NCBI GenBank assembly: GCA_046726235.1
Contig: JBKPAD010000001.1
Location: forward strand, 62,001 to 126,000
DNA length: 64,000 nucleotides
Reading direction: 5' to 3'
From: Nitricoxidireducens sp046726235
GTDB taxonomy: Bacteria > Pseudomonadota > Gammaproteobacteria > Burkholderiales > Rhodocyclaceae
The notes under the pieces are model-generated. The model was not told the DNA's origin. It searched no databases and worked only from the letters and a program-made list of their open reading frames with translations. A program made the position numbers and the translations under genes. Numbering within the stretch: the stretch's first letter is position 1; the number at the start of each line of letters is the position of its first letter. Below, piece by piece: positions 7,716-16,749 of this stretch.

Positions 7716-8618
7716 ATGACATCACAGCAGTTGCCGAGCATTCTCGTTACGGGCGGAAGCGGTTTCGTGGGCGGGTACGTTCTCACGAGGTTTCGCGAGG
7801 CCGCCTTTACGGCCTTTAATTTCGACCTCCATTCACCCGGCTGCCATGATCATGACCTACAGGGGTCCATCCTGGACGTCCAAGCCGTCGAACGGGCCGT
7901 CAGCCGAGCGGACGTCGTGTTTCATTTCGCCGGTTTTTCGAACATCAATCTGGTGAAAGACAATCCGCGGGCCTGCTTGGACCTCAACGTCATGGGGACG
8001 GCGAACATTCTCGAGGCCTTGCGGAAGAAAGGCAACACGAAGTTGGTCTTCGCCTCTTCCGTTTATGCCGGCAACGAGCACGGTCACCTCTATACCACCT
8101 CGAAGAAGGCTGCCGAAAGAATCTGTGCCGATTACAGCATGCTGTACGGTATTCCCGTGGCCGTCATCAGGTTGGGGACCGTGTATGGGGAACGCAGCCG
8201 CCAGGAGGACGTTGTTTCGATTTTCGCGAGGAAGGCGGCAGGTGCCGGCGAAATCGTTGTCCACGGATCGGGTAGTCAAACAAGGAATTTCATTCACGGC
8301 GAGGACGTAGCGACCGCGTGCGTTCGCCTGGCGATCGATCCAGAGGCGTGCGGGACCTTCATCCTCGCGTCCGCGCACAGCACGTCCATCCGCGAGCTGG
8401 CAACGCTCGCCGCCAGCGATTCCGCCGGTTCATCCGTCCGGGTGCTCGATGCATTGAAAAGGGAAGACGACTACCTAGGCGATGAACTCGCCGCGAGCGC
8501 AGTAGCAGAAACGTATCGACGACTGGATTGGGAGCCGTCCATAGACATCCAGGCGGGAATGCAAAGAATGGTTGAAGCATTCAAGACCGGATCGGCAATA
8601 GACTGCAAATCCGCCTGA
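7716..8618 (+). CDS. NAD-dependent epimerase/dehydratase (SDR)
   Basis: This 300-residue extended short-chain dehydrogenase has the nucleotide motif GGSGFVG at 13-19 and the catalytic YTTSK with Tyr126 and Lys130. The Ser of the triad lies in VFASSVYAG. The substrate is presumably a nucleotide-linked sugar in the cytoplasm. It is the first gene of a four-gene plus-strand block and is followed after 25 bases by a B12-binding radical SAM gene. A paralogue with the same FAG, Tyr126 and Lys130 spacing is encoded at 21039-21965, also near a radical SAM gene. The ATG at 7716 directly precedes the Rossmann strand; the upstream start at 7671 adds 15 unconserved residues. Whether it epimerises, dehydrates or reduces cannot be told. 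Confidence 0.85.
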   Translation: MTSQQLPSILVTGGSGFVGGYVLTRFREAAFTAFNFDLHSPGCHDHDLQGSILDVQAVERAVSRADVVFHFAGFSNINLVKDNPRACLDLNVMGTANILEALRKKGNTKLVFASSVYAGNEHGHLYTTSKKAAERICADYSMLYGIPVAVIRLGTVYGERSRQEDVVSIFARKAAGAGEIVVHGSGSQTRNFIHGEDVATACVRLAIDPEACGTFILASAHSTSIRELATLAASDSAGSSVRVLDALKREDDYLGDELAASAVAETYRRLDWEPSIDIQAGMQRMVEAFKTGSAIDCKSA

Positions 8619-8643
8619 TCAAAGAACCGCTCCGGAGTTCCTC

Positions 8644-10086
8644 ATGACGCCCACGCGCGTATTGCTCGTAAACGTTCCGTTCTATCGATTGCTTGGCTCA
8701 CGCTACAACGCGAATTCGTTAGGAATCGCATACATTGCCGCCGTGCTCAACCAAAGCGGCCATGACGCGTGGCTGTACAACGCCGACTACGTGAATGAGC
8801 GTGCATTTGCGAATCTCCGGACCCTGTTCGACAACCACAGCAACTACATGCAGTATTTTGAAGACGACACCCATGCGCTGTGGCAGGAGGTCGTAGACAG
8901 CATCCTCGAGTTCGAGCCAGACTGGGTCGGCTTCACCTCGTACACCGCCAACATCACTTCAATCGGCATCATTTCAAGGCTACTGCGCGCCAGAGCTCCA
9001 AATGTATTGCAGGTGATCGGGGGGCCGCACGCCACCATGGACGGCAGCATATTGCGGCGGATACCGACGTTGGATTTCGCGGTTCGACGCGAGGGCGAGT
9101 ACGCCATGCTGCGCCTGGTTAACGGCGAGGATCCGCGCTCGGTTCCCGGCGTAGTGTCCCGCACCGGACCGGATGGTGCACTCCGGGATAACGGCGACCA
9201 CCCGCCCATCAAGCCAGTGGATCAACTGCCGTTCCCCGAGCGAGACAAGTTCTGGAAGATTCCCGTTTCCGAGCGGAAGTACGTCGATGTCAGCTACGTA
9301 GTCACCATTCGCGGCTGCCCTTATCGCTGCACTTATTGTGCGAGCCCCGAAGTATGGAAACGCAACAAGACCCAGTTCCGGACGCCCGACAATGTCCTGA
9401 CCGAACTTGAGTATCTGAAACAGAACTACTGGAGCCATGTGCGCGAATTCGACTATTCCCAGTCGAACAACATAGACGCCAAGAACAAGTTGTTGGTTCG
9501 CGACAATTCGGTGGTGTACTTTGTCGACGATGTCTTTACCATCCGGAAGGAACGCGTCAAGCAGATTCTTCGAAGCATGATAGATCGCCGCCTCAATATG
9601 CCGTTCAAGGCTGAAATGCGCACGGATCACCTGACGCCGGAAATCTGCGAGCTTCTCAAGGAAGCTGGCTGCGTCAGAGCAAAGTTGGGGATCGAGTCGG
9701 GAAGCCCGCGTATCCTGCAGCAAATCCAGAAAGACGAGACCCGGGAAGAAATGCTACACGGCTGCCGGATGCTGAAGGAAGCCGGGGTGCCGTTCACTGT
9801 CTATCTGATGGCTGGATTCCCGAACGAGACCGACGCTGACGTCGATATGACGATAGACTTCGCGAAGAGGGTGGAGGCAGACTATTATTCGCTGGGCGTC
9901 CTTAGCCCGTACTACGGCACTCAGATCTATGAAAGCCTGCTCCAGTCAGGTTTTCCGCTCGACAAGACGCCCGATCACTATTTCTATCATTCATCGCCGA
10001 CGCTAATGGTCAACAGCCAGATTTCCGAAAAGAAGCTCAAGGAATATCTGAGCCTCAACGAACTGAATCGGAACGGATACATCTAG
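8644..10086 (+). CDS. B12-binding domain radical SAM protein
   Basis: This 480-residue protein has an N-terminal cobalamin-binding-like domain (about 1-170, with GFTSY and VIGGPH) and a radical SAM core with the cluster-binding cysteines Cys225, Cys229 and Cys232 (GCPYRCTYC). Downstream are VYFVDDVF and the GIESGSPRIL motif typical of class B radical SAM enzymes with a cobalamin domain. Family members carry out methylation at unactivated carbon, ring contraction and other radical chemistry; they often act on sugars, antibiotics or hopanoids. It lies between an SDR epimerase and a sugar aminotransferase, so a sugar nucleotide or glycan precursor is the likely substrate. The family assignment is clear, the reaction is unknown. 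Confidence 0.88.
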   Translation: MTPTRVLLVNVPFYRLLGSRYNANSLGIAYIAAVLNQSGHDAWLYNADYVNERAFANLRTLFDNHSNYMQYFEDDTHALWQEVVDSILEFEPDWVGFTSYTANITSIGIISRLLRARAPNVLQVIGGPHATMDGSILRRIPTLDFAVRREGEYAMLRLVNGEDPRSVPGVVSRTGPDGALRDNGDHPPIKPVDQLPFPERDKFWKIPVSERKYVDVSYVVTIRGCPYRCTYCASPEVWKRNKTQFRTPDNVLTELEYLKQNYWSHVREFDYSQSNNIDAKNKLLVRDNSVVYFVDDVFTIRKERVKQILRSMIDRRLNMPFKAEMRTDHLTPEICELLKEAGCVRAKLGIESGSPRILQQIQKDETREEMLHGCRMLKEAGVPFTVYLMAGFPNETDADVDMTIDFAKRVEADYYSLGVLSPYYGTQIYESLLQSGFPLDKTPDHYFYHSSPTLMVNSQISEKKLKEYLSLNELNRNGYI

Positions 10087-10123
10087 ACGCGCTCGCGCGC
10101 TCTTTCGAAGAAAAAGGATTAAC

Positions 10124-11278
10124 ATGGCAACCAGAACCATTCCGCTACTCAAGCTCGACTATTCCGATGAGGACGTCGAGTTCATCCAGTCCGGCGTAAA
10201 GGACATATTGAGAAGCGGGGCTCTTACCATGGCCGGGAAGGTGCACGAGTTCGAAAGCAGCTTTGCACGGTGGATAGGCTGCAAGTACGCCGTGGGCACG
10301 AACTCGGGCACGTCATCGCTCGAAATTCCATTGCGGGCGATCGGAGTTGAGAATAAAACCGTCATTTGCCCGACGAACACCTATATGGCGACGCCGATTG
10401 CCGCGGTGCACGCGGGTGCCAAGGTCGCATTCGTCGATTCTGAAAAGGAGCATTTGCAGATGTCGGTCGAGAGCCTGCGAAAGGCGCTCGACCAACTTCC
10501 CGACGTCGCCGCGGTAATGGTCGTCCATATCGGGGGCATTATTTCTCCGGACTTCCCGGCCATAGCGGCATTATGCAGAGACCGCGGCATACCGGTGATC
10601 GAGGACGCGGCACATGCCCACGGCGCTACCCTCGACGGCGCCTTTGCTGGTACGTTGGGGGTCGCAGGTTCATTGTCTTTCTATCCAACGAAGGTCCTCG
10701 TCACGGCGGAAGGCGGCATGGTGTCGACGAACGACGAAGGTCTGTTCGAAAAAGCGAAGATTCTGCGCGAGCACGGCAAGACGGACCACCGGTTCAACGT
10801 CCACTCTGAATTTGGCTACAACTGGCGCTTCTCGGAGTTTCATGCTTTGCTTGGGCTCCAGCAGATGAAGGTGGCCGACGATATCCTTGCGACTCGCCGC
10901 CGGCTGGCAGGGGTATACGACCGCTTACTTGCGGGATGCGACGGGATCACACGAATTGCCATCCCCGATAACATTAAATCCGCCTACTACAAGTACATCT
11001 GCTATCTCGACCCCAAGATCGACCGGACCGAGTTCAAGAAGAGAATGCTTGAACAATTCAGCGTCTCCCTGACCGGCGAGGTCTATTCCGCGCCATGTCA
11101 TAGCCAGCCGGTATTCACGCGTTACCCTCACACGATGGTTCAGCTTCGGGACGAAGCCTACGAGAACGCAGACTACGTGACGAAGCATCATATCTGCCCA
11201 CCGCTTTATCCAGCGCTTTCCGACGCCGACGTCGAATACGTCGCGGAGTCCATGAAGAAATGCCTGAACAGCTTTTGA
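10124..11278 (+). CDS. DegT/DnrJ/EryC1/StrS family sugar aminotransferase
   Basis: This 384-residue PLP enzyme would transaminate a keto-sugar nucleotide, using glutamate as the usual donor. The PLP lysine is Lys190 in SFYPTKVL and the Asp that contacts the PLP ring nitrogen is Asp161 in VIEDAAHAHG. NSGTSSL (60-66) binds the cofactor phosphate. The start ATG at 10124 is preceded by AAGGA. Its stop is 3 bases before the ATG of the next glycosyltransferase, so the two are co-translated. Together with the upstream SDR it could form a 4-keto-sugar to 4-amino-sugar route; the position of the amino group cannot be assigned. Confidence 0.88.
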   Translation: MATRTIPLLKLDYSDEDVEFIQSGVKDILRSGALTMAGKVHEFESSFARWIGCKYAVGTNSGTSSLEIPLRAIGVENKTVICPTNTYMATPIAAVHAGAKVAFVDSEKEHLQMSVESLRKALDQLPDVAAVMVVHIGGIISPDFPAIAALCRDRGIPVIEDAAHAHGATLDGAFAGTLGVAGSLSFYPTKVLVTAEGGMVSTNDEGLFEKAKILREHGKTDHRFNVHSEFGYNWRFSEFHALLGLQQMKVADDILATRRRLAGVYDRLLAGCDGITRIAIPDNIKSAYYKYICYLDPKIDRTEFKKRMLEQFSVSLTGEVYSAPCHSQPVFTRYPHTMVQLRDEAYENADYVTKHHICPPLYPALSDADVEYVAESMKKCLNSF

Positions 11279-11281
11279 TCA

Positions 11282-12442
11282 ATGAAGCTTCTCTTTCTGT
11301 GCAGTTCGGCGGATTGGCACATGACCCTTTGGGTCAAGTATTTTTCCGATCGCCACAAGGTTTTTCTCTTTTCGGACAACGAAGACTATCTGCGACAGGA
11401 GGACTTTGGCCCAAACGTCGTAGTCATCAAGCGCTACGGTATCGCTGGAAGATGGTTGCGGAGACTCGGTTGCCCGCCCTCCTCGCTTGTTTACGCCAAC
11501 AAGATTTTCTCGGCAAAGACATATGCAGCCTCGGTCGATACACTTGTCCGAAAACATGGGATCGATGTGGTGCATGCCCACTCGCTGTACTACGGCTTCG
11601 TTGCCGGCTACCTGTCCACCAAGGTTCCCGTCGTATTCACGCCGATGGGGTCGGACATCATCTTGCACGCGCAACGCAGGGGCGTTCATCGGTTGATGGC
11701 AAGGAAAGCCTTTCGCAGAGCCGATACGGTCACCGGAGACTCGCTGCTGCTGAAAGAGCGAGGACTTCGGGTTGGCGCTACGCCCAAGCGCAACTTCATC
11801 ATTCAGAACGGAGTCGATTCGAAACTCTATTTTCCGAAGAGCAATGCCATTCGCCAAGCGCTGGGCGTTGCGGCCGATGAAGTTCTCCTCTTCAGCCCCC
11901 GCGCCCTGGTTGAGCTTTACAACATCGACAGCATCATCAAGGCCGTCGCGATAGCCACTCAGCGCGGCTTGAAAGTCAAATGCATGTTCTCCTTCGCCTT
12001 TGGCGGAAAGTATCTGGAGCGGCTGCAGCGCCTTGCAGCCGAGTTGGCCGTCGAGCCCTCGCTCATATGGCTGGGCCGCGTCGAATACGAACAGATGGCC
12101 GACTACTACAACGCAGCGGACGTCGTCATTTCGGTCCCCAGTTCGGATAGTTCGCCAAAGAGCGTCTATGAAGCCATGTTCTGCGAGAAGCCGGTCATAA
12201 TCAGCGACCTGCCATGGAGTCACGAATTACTGGGCCAGGAAGACTGCCTCGTGCGTGTTCCGGTACGCGACGACACCCGCTTGGCTGACGCAATACTGCA
12301 ACTGGCACGCGATGCAGAAGCCAGGAAGCGGCTCGGTAAACGAGCCGCCGAGGTTGCGTGGGCACATTTCGACTACTACGACAATATGCGTCGAATGGAG
12401 GCGATCCTGGAGGACACGATCCGGCTGGCAGCCGAGCAGTAG
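11282..12442 (+). CDS. Glycosyltransferase family 4 (GT-B)
   Basis: This 386-residue GT-B glycosyltransferase begins MKLLFLCSSADWH and shows VVHAHSLYYG, the linker NGVD near residue 178 and the C-terminal donor-binding segment SSDSSPKSVYEAMFCEKPVI with the conserved Glu. It probably adds one sugar to the lipid-linked repeat unit on the cytoplasmic side of the membrane. It is the last gene of the plus-strand block that starts at 7716. A convergent GT2 gene ends 22 bases beyond its stop and no clear terminator lies between. Donor and acceptor are unknown. Confidence 0.87.
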   Translation: MKLLFLCSSADWHMTLWVKYFSDRHKVFLFSDNEDYLRQEDFGPNVVVIKRYGIAGRWLRRLGCPPSSLVYANKIFSAKTYAASVDTLVRKHGIDVVHAHSLYYGFVAGYLSTKVPVVFTPMGSDIILHAQRRGVHRLMARKAFRRADTVTGDSLLLKERGLRVGATPKRNFIIQNGVDSKLYFPKSNAIRQALGVAADEVLLFSPRALVELYNIDSIIKAVAIATQRGLKVKCMFSFAFGGKYLERLQRLAAELAVEPSLIWLGRVEYEQMADYYNAADVVISVPSSDSSPKSVYEAMFCEKPVIISDLPWSHELLGQEDCLVRVPVRDDTRLADAILQLARDAEARKRLGKRAAEVAWAHFDYYDNMRRMEAILEDTIRLAAEQ

Positions 12443-12464
12443 TACCTCGTACTGCCTAGTCAGC

Positions 12465-13358
12465 CTACGCCGGTTCTGCTCGTGAACGCAGTCGCAACAA
12501 GCAGACCGCGCACATCAGGAATGCTTTCAGGCGGTTCGATAGTCGGCCAACCGTGAGCACCGTCTTCAACGAGGCCAGGGCCTTAGCGTAGTCCTTGCCC
12601 AAGAATGCGTGTCTACCTTCTAGGTAACAAATGCCGGCGTTCAGATATCCGACCTGCTGTGCCGTTAACGCCGGAAGAAACTCCTCTATGGCGCACGCGG
12701 TACAACCCGACATGTCCTTGCGTGAAATTCCCGAATCGTTGTCCAAGTAATACCCGAGCGACTCGTCCACGTACAGGAACTTGTCCGTGCGTTTCGCCAG
12801 ACGCAGCCAAAGATTGTAGTCTTCGGCCGCAATCATTCTGCGGCTTTCATCGAATCCTCCGACGGCCGAGAGAAGGCTACGCCTCGCCACCACCGAAGAA
12901 GTGGCAAGCGCGTTTCCTCCCATAAGGAGATGCTCAAACACGGGGGACACGACTTGCCAGCTGCCGACACTCCCGCGGACACGCAGAGTGCTTACGTCCG
13001 TCACGATCGTCATGTCGTGATACAGGACGTCGACAGCGGGGCCGATTCGGCTCGCGCACGCTTCCAATTTCGAGGGCTGCCACCAGTCGTCAGCATCGAG
13101 AAAGCAGACCCATTCACCGGTTGCCAAAGCCACGCCCCGATTTCTCGGGCGCGCGGGCCCTCCGGAGTTTTCCTCCCAAACGTAGCGAACCCGCGAATCC
13201 TCATATCGCGCAACAGCATCCTTCGTATCGTCGCTGGAGCCGTCGTCCATCACTAAGACTTCGAAGTCTCCCAGCGTCTGCCGTAGTACAGACTCTATCG
13301 CCCGCTGTACCTCCCGGGACCTGTTGTAAGTGGGAATGACCACCGAGAATTGAGGCAT
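12465..13358 (-). CDS. Glycosyltransferase family 2 (GT-A)
   Basis: This 297-residue protein has a GT-A domain at the N-terminus: FSVVIPTYNR, DDGSSDD at 38-44 and the metal-binding DAD at 88-90, followed by AEDYNLWLRL. The C-terminal 70 residues are helical with a hydrophobic stretch (LKAFLMCAVCLL), which may anchor it to the membrane. The ATG at 13358 precedes the first beta-strand; an in-frame TTG-type extension to 13424 adds unconserved basic residues. It follows the methyltransferase gene at 13405-14139 by 46 bases and is convergent with the GT4 gene. It likely transfers one sugar of the repeat unit; specificity unknown. Confidence 0.88.
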   Translation of the reverse strand: MPQFSVVIPTYNRSREVQRAIESVLRQTLGDFEVLVMDDGSSDDTKDAVARYEDSRVRYVWEENSGGPARPRNRGVALATGEWVCFLDADDWWQPSKLEACASRIGPAVDVLYHDMTIVTDVSTLRVRGSVGSWQVVSPVFEHLLMGGNALATSSVVARRSLLSAVGGFDESRRMIAAEDYNLWLRLAKRTDKFLYVDESLGYYLDNDSGISRKDMSGCTACAIEEFLPALTAQQVGYLNAGICYLEGRHAFLGKDYAKALASLKTVLTVGRLSNRLKAFLMCAVCLLRLRSRAEPA

Positions 13359-13404
13359 GTGCTGGCGCCCTCGAAATCGTCCTGTGCAACCTCTCGGTGG
13401 CTTT

Positions 13405-14139
13405 CTAATCTTTCCTAATAACAAAGACGATCTTCTGGTCGTCCGCGTATTGCCCTTCCGTAGATGGAGAGCCGAGCACTTGCCCGATAGTCAGCGCTTG
13501 GTATGCTAACTTCTTCTCTCTAAGGAAGGCATCAATCGACGTTCGCCTATACATGATTTCCCGCACACCGAACACCGTGTCGGTCATGTACCGCCGGTCG
13601 CCATTCAAAAGATTTAGAAGTTTCTTGATGAAGTTCTTGGCGATGGTCACAGGGAACCGCAGATTCTTGTTCGCGACTATCGCCTTATTACAGGCCGACT
13701 CAGCGTTCATGATGTCGAATATCACGGTGCCGCCCGGCTTTGCCTTCGCGATCATGAAGTCTATTGCAGCAAGGAACTCCGGGAAGTACCACGAGGACCG
13801 CAAACAGTAAACCAAATCCACTTGGGGACCTTCGCCCGCCTCCTTGCTGCCGTAGCTGCCAGCGAACGCTTGGATGCCTGGATTTGCCTTCTTCAACTCA
13901 TCAATCAGATGCTGAGATATGTCGCAACCGGATACCGTTATGCCTTGCTTATGTAATGTCTCTGCAAATGGGTATCCAGTTCCTATCGCCAACTCGAAAG
14001 CGGATCTCGGCGCACAGTGAGCAATGAGCTGCAGCAAGCCTTCGCCGTAGGCGTCCAGCCCGTATCGTTTGGAAGCGCGACTCCAGTATGCCGGGTAGTC
14101 GTTAAGTATCCAGTTTAAATGTTCTTCTTTGCTGAGCAT
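13405..14139 (-). CDS. Class I SAM-dependent methyltransferase
   Basis: This 244-residue protein has the SAM-binding motif I ELAIGTGYP at 49-57, an acidic SGCDIS at the end of strand 2 and DLVYCLRSSWYF. Later, PGGTVIFDIMN corresponds to the strand 5 region. It probably methylates a sugar or glycan hydroxyl or carboxyl; no close relative is recognised. The ATG at 14139 was preferred to the TTG at 14160. It is the first of a two-gene minus-strand unit with a GT2, divergent from galE, with 145 bases between. A TAGAAT resembling a -10 element lies at 14176-14171 on the minus strand. Confidence 0.82.
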   Translation of the reverse strand: MLSKEEHLNWILNDYPAYWSRASKRYGLDAYGEGLLQLIAHCAPRSAFELAIGTGYPFAETLHKQGITVSGCDISQHLIDELKKANPGIQAFAGSYGSKEAGEGPQVDLVYCLRSSWYFPEFLAAIDFMIAKAKPGGTVIFDIMNAESACNKAIVANKNLRFPVTIAKNFIKKLLNLLNGDRRYMTDTVFGVREIMYRRTSIDAFLREKKLAYQALTIGQVLGSPSTEGQYADDQKIVFVIRKD

Positions 14140-14284
14140 CTGAGTTACGTAAGGTGCCAAAGGCGGTACGATTCTACAGTCATTCGACTACGCTGCCTGT
14201 ACGGCCACAGTACTCGACGTAACGCATAGGGCCGAGCGCACCCGGTTTGGTATCATCTCGAAGCTTTCCTCTTCGTTGTTATCA

Positions 14285-15355
14285 ATGATATTAGTTACCG
14301 GCGGCACGGGTTTCATCGGCTCCCATACCTGCGTGGCACTTGCGAGTGCGGGTCACGATTTCGTAATCCTTGACAACCTGTCCAACAGCCACGTGGACGT
14401 GCTGGACCGAATTGGCAGCATCTCTGGTGCGCCACCGAAGTTCGTCAACGGAGACATCCGTGACGGCGCGCTGCTTGACGAGACACTTGCACGTTATCGG
14501 GTCTCCGCAGTAATGCATTTTGCCGGTCTGAAATCCGTCGCCGATTCAATTCGACAGCCTCTTGAGTACTACGATACGAATGTCGTCGGTACGATGCAGT
14601 TGCTGGCGGCCATGCGGCGCGCTAACGTGGAGGCCTTCATTTTCTCGTCTTCGGCAACCGTCTATGGTGACGCGGCCGAGGTGCCGGTAAGCGAGAGTTC
14701 CCCGTGCGCGACGATCAACCCATATGGCAGGTCGAAGCTGATCGTCGAAGATATCCTGCGCGATCTTCACCACGCGGCGGCAGGCACCTTACGCTGCGCC
14801 TGCTTGCGCTACTTCAACCCCGTGGGCGCGCATGAAAGCGCCTTACTCGGCGAATCACCGAAAAATGCGGCGACGAATCTGATGCCGATCATCGCCGAGG
14901 TGGCAGCTGGCCGCCGCGAGTGCATGTATATATACGGCGGTGATTACGCAACATCTGACGGAACGGGTGTGCGCGATTACATCCATGTCATGGACCTCGC
15001 CGAGGGGCACGTGTCAGCACTTCAGTATCTCAGCCACCACAATGGCATGGTGATCGCGAACCTGGGAACGGGTTGCGGCCATACGGTGTTGGAAGTTATC
15101 GCCGCGTTCGAGCGCGCCAGCGGCAGGAAGATTCCATATAGGGTTGCGTCGCGGCGGCCGGGAGACATTGCCAAGAGTTGGGCCGACCCGACATTGGCAA
15201 GGCGGCTTTTCGGATGGGACGCGACGCGCAGCCTTGACACGATGTGCGCCGATGCTTGGCGATGGTGTTCCGCGCAGTTCGACAACCACCCGCATAAGGA
15301 TCAAGTCGCGGCGCTGATTGCTGCAGCGCGTACATCCACATGCAAGCGAGGCTAG
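14285..15355 (+). CDS. galE: UDP-glucose 4-epimerase
   Basis: This 356-residue SDR interconverts UDP-Glc and UDP-Gal (or the N-acetyl forms). It shows GGTGFIGSH at 6-14, the SSSATVYG serine region and the catalytic Tyr147 and Lys151 in NPYGRSK, followed by RYFNPVGAHES and GVRDYIHVMDLA, all strongly GalE-like. The ATG at 14285 starts MILVTGGTGF; a TTG three codons upstream is less likely. It is the only plus-strand gene between two minus-strand blocks and its 3' end overlaps the convergent O-antigen ligase/polymerase gene by 4 bases. It supplies a galacto-configured donor for the polysaccharide. Confidence 0.93.
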   Translation: MILVTGGTGFIGSHTCVALASAGHDFVILDNLSNSHVDVLDRIGSISGAPPKFVNGDIRDGALLDETLARYRVSAVMHFAGLKSVADSIRQPLEYYDTNVVGTMQLLAAMRRANVEAFIFSSSATVYGDAAEVPVSESSPCATINPYGRSKLIVEDILRDLHHAAAGTLRCACLRYFNPVGAHESALLGESPKNAATNLMPIIAEVAAGRRECMYIYGGDYATSDGTGVRDYIHVMDLAEGHVSALQYLSHHNGMVIANLGTGCGHTVLEVIAAFERASGRKIPYRVASRRPGDIAKSWADPTLARRLFGWDATRSLDTMCADAWRWCSAQFDNHPHKDQVAALIAAARTSTCKRG

Positions 15356-16749
15356 CTGGCCAATTTCGGGCACGGCTCAATATGAGTTGTTTCGACTGAC
15401 TCTGCGTCCGTTTGAAGCAAAGACGCCTTGCCTGCGGCATAGAGCAGCAGCCAGTAGAACTGAATGGCGTGCTCGTTGAATGTCTCCACTACGAGCCACA
15501 CCGCGAGGGAACAGGTCAGCAAGAAGGCCAAGTGTCGATGCTTGGCTGACGCAATTCCGGGAACCCTGCGCGCCAAGTCGAGGAAACTGGCGGCCAAGAA
15601 AGTTACATAGGCTGCGCCGAGAGGGACTCCGCCAACAACGAAATACAAGACGAACGCAGTGATGTCGTCGGAATCGAGAAGATCGTCGTAGACCGACCAC
15701 AGCGTGCCGCCGACACCGAGACCGTAGCTGCCACCGATCAGCGCCAGCGACTTATGCAAGGCCCTCATCCGCTGGTCGGGAGCCGAAAGGTTGTCCCATG
15801 ACAAACGAGTTGAAACAAAGCCGGATACCCAGTGCCGCGCCTCGCTACTGAGCAGAAGAACGACCACCAGCGCGCAGATTCCTGCAATCGCCCAATTCTT
15901 CAAGCTTGGCCTGAGTAGCACGATCGCGACACTCACGACGCCAAATGCAAATATCGGGGCCCTGACTTGGGAGACGAGCAGAACGAACGCTAGGAAGAGC
16001 ATGAGCGCAAACGCTGCGGCTCCCCACAAAGGCCGGTGCGCAGCGCCCGCATCCCTGGCGAGAAACGGGTAATAGAAGACTGTCATGTACATCGCGAGCA
16101 GAATGGCGGTCTTGTTGGGTTCGCCAGTGAACCCGGAGTACCGCGTCAATAGCGAAGCCTTGGGCGCCCATTCATAACGCCCGAACCGCAGGGCTTCCGG
16201 CGCCCAGTGCTGCGACTCGACGTTGCATGAAGAGAAATTGATGGCACACAGGTGGTGAGAAACGTTGTATCCCGTACTGTTTTCAAGAACCGCGAGTACC
16301 GCTATCACTAGCGCTCCCACCGCAATGGCTTTGCAGAAGCGCTCAAGATCCCTCTCGCCGCGAATGAGACTGAACGCCAAGATCAATGCCGCCAAATAAG
16401 AGGGATACTGGTGCAGCATGTAGTACTTGAACAGGATTACGTGCGGGTGAATCAGCCCGTAGGCGATTTCCATGGCGAAAAAGATCGCAATGATGATCAG
16501 GGGCTTCTCTTTGGTAAATGCCCAGAGCAGCCTTGTCCTATTCGATGGGGCGCAAGCCACGCCGAGGGCTGCGGCAAAGAAGGCCTGCTGAAAGCGCAGC
16601 GGCAATACGTTGTCGTAGACGACCATTAGATTGCTCAGATCGACGAGGAGCAATGCTGCGATCAGGAAGACCCATCCGGTCTTGCTTGGCCAGCGATAGC
16701 CGACCAGGAATAGTGTGGCGCAAACGCCTAGTGGTATCAGGAAATGCAT
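15352..16749 (-). CDS. O-antigen polymerase/ligase-like membrane protein (Wzy/WaaL)
   Basis: This 465-residue protein has roughly ten to twelve hydrophobic segments, for example FLIAALLLVDL, AFFAAALGVA, IIIAIFFAMEI, LAALILAFSLI and AIAGICALVVVLLL. A large polar loop in the middle (about residues 160-200, with SHHLCAINFSSCN and the GFTGEPNKTA segment) is followed by further segments. The topology fits O-antigen polymerases and ligases, which are too diverged to separate by eye. It is the last gene of the 33 kb minus-strand run and shares one base with the UXS stop (TAATG). As the only such protein seen here, Wzy is the likelier role. Confidence 0.78.
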   Translation of the reverse strand: MHFLIPLGVCATLFLVGYRWPSKTGWVFLIAALLLVDLSNLMVVYDNVLPLRFQQAFFAAALGVACAPSNRTRLLWAFTKEKPLIIIAIFFAMEIAYGLIHPHVILFKYYMLHQYPSYLAALILAFSLIRGERDLERFCKAIAVGALVIAVLAVLENSTGYNVSHHLCAINFSSCNVESQHWAPEALRFGRYEWAPKASLLTRYSGFTGEPNKTAILLAMYMTVFYYPFLARDAGAAHRPLWGAAAFALMLFLAFVLLVSQVRAPIFAFGVVSVAIVLLRPSLKNWAIAGICALVVVLLLSSEARHWVSGFVSTRLSWDNLSAPDQRMRALHKSLALIGGSYGLGVGGTLWSVYDDLLDSDDITAFVLYFVVGGVPLGAAYVTFLAASFLDLARRVPGIASAKHRHLAFLLTCSLAVWLVVETFNEHAIQFYWLLLYAAGKASLLQTDAESVETTHIEPCPKLAS

